10,629 nt of DNA. Origin: Rhodobacterales bacterium UBA3089. Lineage in GTDB: Bacteria > Pseudomonadota > Alphaproteobacteria > Rhodobacterales > Rhodobacteraceae. The stretch spans positions 2,970 through 13,598 of the forward strand of contig DFBD01000206.1 in NCBI GenBank assembly GCA_002367255.1, read 5' to 3'. The position numbers were made by a program, and so were the translations under genes. The notes under the pieces are model-generated. The model was not told the DNA's origin, did no database searches, and worked only from the letters and a program-made list of their open reading frames with translations. Positions 6,257 to 10,629 of this stretch are shown piece after piece (position 1 is the first letter of the stretch; every line of letters starts with the position of its first letter).

Positions 6257-6847
6257 CTAGTTTGTGCTACTGTCAAGTTGTGGCGGGAGTAACATATCAC
6301 TAGCGTCTAACATATCCGCCGGGGCGTCGAGCGTGGTAAATAATCCGACGACAGAGAGTTGATAGAATATCAACGCGGCACTCATTCCCAAGCCTAATGG
6401 GAAGTTCTTCTTTTTGGACGTTTTTTCGATACGCCAGGATTCCCAGTTGTCTGTGATCGGGTTCATGAAGCCGAGCTTCCCGACTATTTTGTGCAATATC
6501 ACACCAAGGAGGGCGAACAACGATAGCTCAAACAGGAACACGGATATATGGGCGTGGTCGATAAACAAGGCCATGGCCGCTGCGAATTTGGCATCTCCGC
6601 CGCCAACTCCGCCTAGGGAAAACAGGGTGAAACCAATCACCAGTACGATAAACCCACCAAGTAAACGCCACAAGTATACATCAATTGGAAGCAGAATTGC
6701 GCCTGAAATCAGGAACGCTCCGGTCATTGTTAATACCAGAATGTTCGGAATTTTCATGAACTTCAGGTCACTCCACGCGGACCAAAGCGCAAAGGGCGCG
6801 GCCACTGCGAGGAAGATGTAGTTCGTATAAGTGATGTCCAAATTCAT
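6257..6847 (-). CDS. cpaA: Prepilin peptidase, CpaA/TadV type (A24 family)
   Basis: This 196-residue polytopic membrane protein is the aspartic prepilin peptidase of the Tad/Flp system, which cleaves the leader of Flp pilin and pseudopilins. The two catalytic aspartates are visible: Asp27 in WSAWSDLKFMKIPN and Asp85 in GGVGGGDAKF, the GxGD signature. It lacks the N-terminal cysteine-rich methylase domain of PilD-type enzymes, as expected for CpaA/TadV. About five or six helices are predicted. After residue 120 there is a polar insert (LGFMNPITDNW ... KTSKKKN), then a last helix and a polar tail, making the protein somewhat longer than minimal CpaA proteins. The ATG overlaps the stop of the upstream TPR lipoprotein gene (ATGA), indicating tight coupling. 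Pilin substrates are not encoded in this window. Confidence 0.93.
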   Translation of the reverse strand: MNLDITYTNYIFLAVAAPFALWSAWSDLKFMKIPNILVLTMTGAFLISGAILLPIDVYLWRLLGGFIVLVIGFTLFSLGGVGGGDAKFAAAMALFIDHAHISVFLFELSLFALLGVILHKIVGKLGFMNPITDNWESWRIEKTSKKKNFPLGLGMSAALIFYQLSVVGLFTTLDAPADMLDASDMLLPPQLDSSTN

Positions 6848-7689
6848 AGCGTTTCCAGAAGCGATACGGCTGGGGCGAAGTGCTGCGGGTGGATGTCGAT
6901 TGCGTCGGCCAAAAGCCCGCGCGCAACGTCTACGTCGCCATTGTTAATTGCCTCACGCGCGAGGTTATAAAGCAAGATGGCACGCTCTTTATCGTTCACC
7001 GGAATGACGGGCAACTTGTAAACACCTTGTTTTCCCAAGGTTATTACAAGGTTGTTCTTAGCGGTGAACATCTTGGTATCAGCGGCAATGGCTTGCTTGA
7101 ATAGTTTTTCGGCCTCTTTGTACTTGCCGCGATTAAGTTTGGAAATGCCCCAGTTGTTCAAAACCTGCGCGGGCCGTGTGGTTAGTCCACGGGCAATATC
7201 ATAAAAATTATCGGCCTTTTCCCATTCCTTGTAGTGGTCGGCAACCAGTGCCTCAAGGAAATAGCGGTCGAAGGTTTCAACCGTTGGCGGGATGGCGTTA
7301 AGTTGTGCGCGCGCGTCTTCCCATGCGCCGTTACGAACGAGTGCATCCGCATAGTTTAAGCGGTCCTCGTTGTCGGCGTCGCCAGTTTGAATAAGTTGTT
7401 CATAAATAAGCGCGGCTTCGGCATATTGTTTGTTCTGCGTAAGCGCCTGAGCATACCCCTTCTTCAAGTCTACCCGATCTGGCTCCTGAGCAAGAGAAGT
7501 TTGGAAAAACGCGACGGCTTCGGCCGGGTCCGCAAGGTTGAGCATAATGTCATTCAAGCCTGTGGCATCGATGGCATTAACTGGGCCAAGGCCGGCATTT
7601 TTCTCCGCGTCGGTCATTTCCGCGCAGCCAGCAAGGGATATGCTTAAGGCAATACCCGCGCCAAGTGTTCGTAAAATAGTAAGGCTCAT
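6844..7689 (-). CDS. tadD: TadD-like TPR lipoprotein (second of two)
   Basis: A 281-residue protein with a lipoprotein signal: a hydrophobic stretch after Arg7 ends in LAGC, so Cys22 would be lipidated. Residue 23 is Ala rather than Asp, which by the E. coli rule favours outer-membrane sorting. The rest is made of tetratricopeptide-type helix pairs, roughly 73-106, 107-140, 141-172, 174-207 and 237-270, the clearest being VLNNWGISKLNRGKYKEAEK (176-195). TadD is a pilotin-like TPR lipoprotein needed for Tad secretin assembly in studied systems, and the position right before cpaA fits. The start ATG at 7689 has AAGGGG seven bases upstream and lies 14 bases after the previous TPR gene. Which of the two TPR proteins is the functional TadD cannot be settled from sequence; this longer one is the better candidate. 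Confidence 0.85.
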   Translation of the reverse strand: MSLTILRTLGAGIALSISLAGCAEMTDAEKNAGLGPVNAIDATGLNDIMLNLADPAEAVAFFQTSLAQEPDRVDLKKGYAQALTQNKQYAEAALIYEQLIQTGDADNEDRLNYADALVRNGAWEDARAQLNAIPPTVETFDRYFLEALVADHYKEWEKADNFYDIARGLTTRPAQVLNNWGISKLNRGKYKEAEKLFKQAIAADTKMFTAKNNLVITLGKQGVYKLPVIPVNDKERAILLYNLAREAINNGDVDVARGLLADAIDIHPQHFAPAVSLLETL

Positions 7690-7703
7690 CTGCTCGCCCC
7701 TTT

Positions 7704-8273
7704 TTATTTGTTTCCTAAAAGAAGATAACTGCCGTTACCGTATCGGACCAGTGAAAAGTCATATTCGCGGGCGATTTCCGCCGATAATTCGTTCATTAAG
7801 CGATTAGCTAGGATCAGGTTTTGACGGATCAACTCTGATTCACCGTTGTCTACACCAAAGGCGACACGAAAGGCTTGTTGGGCCTGTTGGTATTCGCCGA
7901 GGCTAATTAGGACGACACCAAAGTTATTCCATACGGAAGCGGACTCGGCATATTGTTCGATGGCTTTTTCCAGCAACGTGCGGGCTTGTTGCAGGCGGCC
8001 TAGCCGTAAATTGGCAGATCCCATGCCGCTAAGCACCTCGGCATTTACACCGGTTTCCGATGCTGCACGTTGGTAGGCGGATAAGGCAAGCTCGAACTCT
8101 TCGGCCTCCATCAGGCGGTGGCCAACCGTGATTCCGTCCACACTTTCGGTGCGCTGCGTGCCAAGTGGCGCCGCCGGACCCGAGCGATCATCTGGTGTCA
8201 AAGCAAAATTGGTCGGCTGACATGCGCCCAGCGTTACAAGAAGAAAAACTGTAACCGCTAGACGAAAAATCAG
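7704..8273 (-). CDS. TPR lipoprotein (first of two) with a probable non-canonical CTG/ATT start
   Basis: The frame encodes tetratricopeptide-like repeats (about 47-80, 81-114 and 115-148 in the 189-residue form), for example VWNNFGVVLISLGEYQQA. If read only from its first ATG/GTG/TTG codon, a TTG at 8201, the protein would be 165 residues and lack an export signal. The in-frame sequence just upstream encodes FRLAVTVFLLVTLGAC, a clear lipoprotein signal with a lipobox at LGAC (Cys18). Upstream of TTG 8201 this frame has no ATG, GTG or TTG back to the TGA at 8307-8309. The best start is therefore CTG at 8273 (CTGA overlap with the tadC stop) or ATT at 8270, preceded by GGGGGA. I annotate from the CTG. 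The role is presumably as a second TadD-type outer-membrane lipoprotein of the pilus. The start is the uncertain part; the reading frame itself is secure. Confidence 0.8.
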   Translation of the reverse strand: MIFRLAVTVFLLVTLGACQPTNFALTPDDRSGPAAPLGTQRTESVDGITVGHRLMEAEEFELALSAYQRAASETGVNAEVLSGMGSANLRLGRLQQARTLLEKAIEQYAESASVWNNFGVVLISLGEYQQAQQAFRVAFGVDNGESELIRQNLILANRLMNELSAEIAREYDFSLVRYGNGSYLLLGNK

Positions 8274-9256
8274 AAATTTCCCCCACCGAGAAGATTTACG
8301 TAAATATCATAGATCGATGGGCCAACCATAATTATCAACAACGGTGGAACGGTGAACAACATGGTGCCGATCGTTAATTTCGTGGGCAAAACGTTGGCTT
8401 TTTCTTCGGCGCGCAATACGCGTTTGTCGCGCATCTCTTCCGCATAAACGCGCAGCGCATCCGAGATGGATGTACCGAAGTTGGCAGATTGCACCAGCAC
8501 CGTTACGAACGAACTGATATCGTTAACGCCGCAACGTTCGGACATATCACGCAAAACCGTAACCCGGTCTTTACCTGCACGCATTTCGTTGGCGACCACC
8601 TCGAACTCTTCGGCAAGCGTGGGGGCGGATTCCTTGGTTTCTGTCGCCACACGCAAAATTGCCTGATCCAGAGACTGCCCGGCTTCCACACAAACCAGCA
8701 TTAGATCCAGAGCGTCCGGGAAGCCGTTGGTCACGTCTTCTTGCCGTTGTTGAAGGCGTCGTTCAACCCAGTACGAGGGCAGCATATATCCGATACCGGC
8801 GGGAATGAGGATGGTTAAAAGCAAGCTGGGAACGCTTGGATCGCCTGGTTGGATCAAGATGTAAAGAACACCAACCGAAAGGAATCCGATACCCATCATC
8901 ATCTTGGCAAAGTTCATTGTCTGAACGGCAGAACTGGACCTGTACCCGGCCTGAATCAACTTTAGACGGGCGGCTGACAGCTCCTCAGCGCCCTGTGGCT
9001 CCAGATATTCAGAAAACTTATCGAGCATTTCCCCTTTGCCATTGGCATAGCGAAGTTGTGCAGCCTTATCTCCACTTGCTGTAGGTGCTGAACCCCGCCT
9101 CGTGGGTAATCGTGACAATTGATCGACATCTTTTTTGAAAAGGATAGGCATAGTGACCAGAATCAGGAAAACCCCGAAGTATCCGATTACGAAGAAGGGG
9201 GCGCTTGGGCCAATCATGGCGCTCAAGAATTCCCAAATTTGTGAAATCATTTCCAT
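8270..9256 (-). CDS. tadC: Tad pilus inner-membrane platform protein TadC
   Basis: A 328-residue T2SSF/GspF-domain membrane protein, the second platform subunit that works with TadB to couple the TadA ATPase to pilus extrusion. Membrane helices are visible near 20-40, 115-137, 143-162 and 295-315. The cytoplasmic T2SSF domain lies between them, with FPDALDLMLVCVEAGQSLDQAI (179-200) as the signature and SANFGTSISDALRVYAEEMRDKR (257-279) near its end. This layout, two helices before and one after a single F domain plus an N-terminal anchor, is that of TadC. The ATG at 9256 has a GGCGGGA stretch upstream; a second ATG two codons in is an alternative. It starts 23 bases after tadB, and its TGA overlaps the probable start of the next lipoprotein gene. 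Confidence 0.95.
   Translation of the reverse strand: MEMISQIWEFLSAMIGPSAPFFVIGYFGVFLILVTMPILFKKDVDQLSRLPTRRGSAPTASGDKAAQLRYANGKGEMLDKFSEYLEPQGAEELSAARLKLIQAGYRSSSAVQTMNFAKMMMGIGFLSVGVLYILIQPGDPSVPSLLLTILIPAGIGYMLPSYWVERRLQQRQEDVTNGFPDALDLMLVCVEAGQSLDQAILRVATETKESAPTLAEEFEVVANEMRAGKDRVTVLRDMSERCGVNDISSFVTVLVQSANFGTSISDALRVYAEEMRDKRVLRAEEKANVLPTKLTIGTMLFTVPPLLIIMVGPSIYDIYVNLLGGGNF
8279..8284 (-). promoter_or_regulatory. Ribosome binding site candidate for the non-canonical lipoprotein start
   Basis: GGGGGA, inside the last codons of tadC, lies five bases before CTG 8273 and eight before ATT 8270. The spacing is right for either start. It is part of tadC glycine codons, so it could also be coincidental. 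Confidence 0.45.
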
Positions 9257-9279
9257 AACGTGTTTCCCGCCAAGCCTTC

Positions 9280-10242
9280 TTAAACTTTAATATCGACCAT
9301 GATTTTCATAAATATGATGTTCACTAGCAAAAATATGCCAACAACGATCGCCGCAGGCACAAATACTGGTGTCGACATAACACCGTCGTAATATCCTGGC
9401 TGCGATACGTTAATCATCACAAGTGCCACGACCGGAAAAATTGACAGGAACCAGCCGGACCATTTCGCCTCGGCGGTAATCGCATCAACGCGCCGGAACA
9501 GTTTGAAACGCGAACGGATAACCTTCGCCAAGCCCGCCAGAATTTCGGCAAGATTACCACCGGCCTGGCTTTGAATTTTCACAGCAACGGCAAGGAAGCG
9601 CAAATCCTGAATGCCTATACGTTCCGCCATTTTGTCCAACGATTCAGTGATATCCATCCCGTAGGTGGATTCGTCAGCAAGAACACCGAATTCTGTTCCA
9701 AGCGGGTCGGGCATTTCTGCGGCTACTGATGAAATAGCACTGGAAAAAGGGTGACCAACTTTTAGCGACCGCACGATAAGTTCAACTGCATCCGGCAGCT
9801 GTTCCTGAAACAAATCCAGACGTTTTTTCGCTTTATTACGCAGCCACGTGTAAACCGCACCATAGCCCATAACGACCGAAATACCGATGCGCAGTTGGAG
9901 ACCGGTTCCGGTGAAAAACGTCAAGCCGAAAAACGCCATAAGGCCAACGAAAATCATCACCAAAATCAAGGCCGTCGGGGTGAACGCAATGTTCGCCTGT
10001 GCCGCTTTTTCCGATAGTGGTGCAATCAGCGGTAAACTTTTGGCGTCACGGTGCTGCTCGCGCTCTTTGCGCAAGGTTTCCATGACTTGTTCAGGGTTTT
10101 CACCTGTTTGTAGCAGCTGTAACCGGCGATTAATCTTGGATTCAAGGCGGACTGATTTCCCGAAGAAGGCCAGATAGATGCCCTCGATCATGAAAAATAC
10201 GCCGACGAAAATCAAAGCGTAAATAAGTGGTTGTAAACTCAT
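9280..10242 (-). CDS. tadB: Tad pilus inner-membrane platform protein TadB
   Basis: A 320-residue T2SSF-domain protein, partner of TadC in the Tad/Flp assembly platform. An N-terminal helix (about 5-27) is followed by a charged linker (30-80) and two central helices (about 90-133). The F domain begins at QLPDAVELIVRSLKVGHPFSSAI (148-170) and runs through MDITESLDKMAERIGIQDLRFLAVAV (196-221) and QSQAGGNLAEIL (225-236). Two C-terminal helices (about 263-280 and 293-314) close the protein. The ATG at 10242 has AGAGG eight bases upstream. It lies 15 bases after the tadA stop, so tadA-tadB-tadC are almost certainly one transcript. Confidence 0.95.
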   Translation of the reverse strand: MSLQPLIYALIFVGVFFMIEGIYLAFFGKSVRLESKINRRLQLLQTGENPEQVMETLRKEREQHRDAKSLPLIAPLSEKAAQANIAFTPTALILVMIFVGLMAFFGLTFFTGTGLQLRIGISVVMGYGAVYTWLRNKAKKRLDLFQEQLPDAVELIVRSLKVGHPFSSAISSVAAEMPDPLGTEFGVLADESTYGMDITESLDKMAERIGIQDLRFLAVAVKIQSQAGGNLAEILAGLAKVIRSRFKLFRRVDAITAEAKWSGWFLSIFPVVALVMINVSQPGYYDGVMSTPVFVPAAIVVGIFLLVNIIFMKIMVDIKV

Positions 10243-10257
10243 TGTATGTACCTCTTT

Positions 10258-10629
10258 TTACAAATCGACATCAGTGTAAATGCTGCTAGGCAGGTCGTAA
10301 CCCCATTGGCGGAAACGCTCTGTGAAGTGCGAGCGAAGGCCGCCGGAGACGAACTTCCCATGGATTTTTCCGTTTTCGTCCATTCCCGTACGCTGGAACC
10401 TGAAGATTTCCTGCATGGAAATGATTTCACCTTCCATGCCTGTTATTTCGGTGATGGAAACCATACGTCGCGAGCCGTCGGGAAGGCGGCTGATTTGTAC
10501 CATCAGGTCAACAGCGGATGAAATTTGCGCGCGGCTGGCGACCAGTGGCAGCTCAACGCCGGTCATGGCGATCATGTTTTCCAGACGGGAAACCGCATCG
10601 CGTGCGGAGTTGGCGTGGATTGTCGTCAT
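10258..10629 (-). CDS. tadA: C-terminal part of the Tad/CpaF secretion ATPase TadA
   Basis: Only the last 124 codons including the stop are in the window; the 5' end lies beyond the right edge, so the methionine at 10629 is internal. The visible part begins with MTTIHANSARDAVSRLENM, the His-box region of VirB11/GspE-type ATPases (TTIHAN, with Arg in SRLE). The C-terminal subdomain follows, with DLMVQISRLPDGSRRMVSITEI (about 41-62 of the fragment) and the FRFQRTGMDENGKIHGKF strand region (about 77-94) typical of CpaF/TadA. This hexameric cytoplasmic ATPase powers Flp pilus polymerisation through TadB/TadC. The stop TAA is 15 bases before tadB. Confidence 0.93.
   Translation of the reverse strand: MTTIHANSARDAVSRLENMIAMTGVELPLVASRAQISSAVDLMVQISRLPDGSRRMVSITEITGMEGEIISMQEIFRFQRTGMDENGKIHGKFVSGGLRSHFTERFRQWGYDLPSSIYTDVDL

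Overview
The window looks like chromosomal DNA of an alphaproteobacterium, most likely a Rhodobacterales (Roseobacter-type) member. I infer this from the protein sequence styles, the short acidic N-terminus of FtsY, the ftsY / EamA transporter / yciB run, and a Tad pilus operon carrying two tandem TPR lipoproteins. No mobile element, CRISPR array, tRNA or rRNA was seen. All genes are intact except the two cut by the window edges.

Left part (1-1361): the 3' end of a NuoF/FdsB-type iron-sulfur flavoprotein gene (+ strand) meets, tail to tail, a gene for an exported M19 (renal dipeptidase-like) metallopeptidase on the - strand. The two stop codons overlap and lie inside a 12-bp inverted repeat that may act as a terminator.

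Centre-left (1508-4031, + strand): a three-gene housekeeping run, ftsY (SRP receptor), an EamA/DMT-family transporter whose GTG start overlaps the ftsY stop, and yciB (inner-membrane septation protein). A 145-bp divergent spacer separates ftsY from the peptidase gene.

Right part (10629-4091, all - strand): a Tad/Flp (type IVc) pilus assembly operon. In transcription order it holds the end of tadA (secretion ATPase), tadB and tadC (membrane platform), two TPR lipoproteins of TadD type, and a CpaA/TadV prepilin peptidase. After an 86-bp gap with a possible promoter come an AAA+ ATPase with an N-terminal winged-helix-like region and, overlapping it, a crotonase-fold enzyme. Pilin, secretin and TadZ genes are not in the window and may lie beyond the right edge.

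The most interesting points are: (1) the first TPR lipoprotein has no ATG, GTG or TTG that could include its clear lipoprotein signal, implying a CTG or ATT start coupled to the tadC stop; (2) the uncharacterised AAA+ protein with a DD Walker B, tied to both the pilus operon and a crotonase; (3) the crotonase lacks one of the two hydratase glutamates; (4) an inverted repeat spans the convergent stop codons at 214-242; and (5) two exact TTAA-N7-TTAA (CtrA-like) motifs lie inside the M19 gene.
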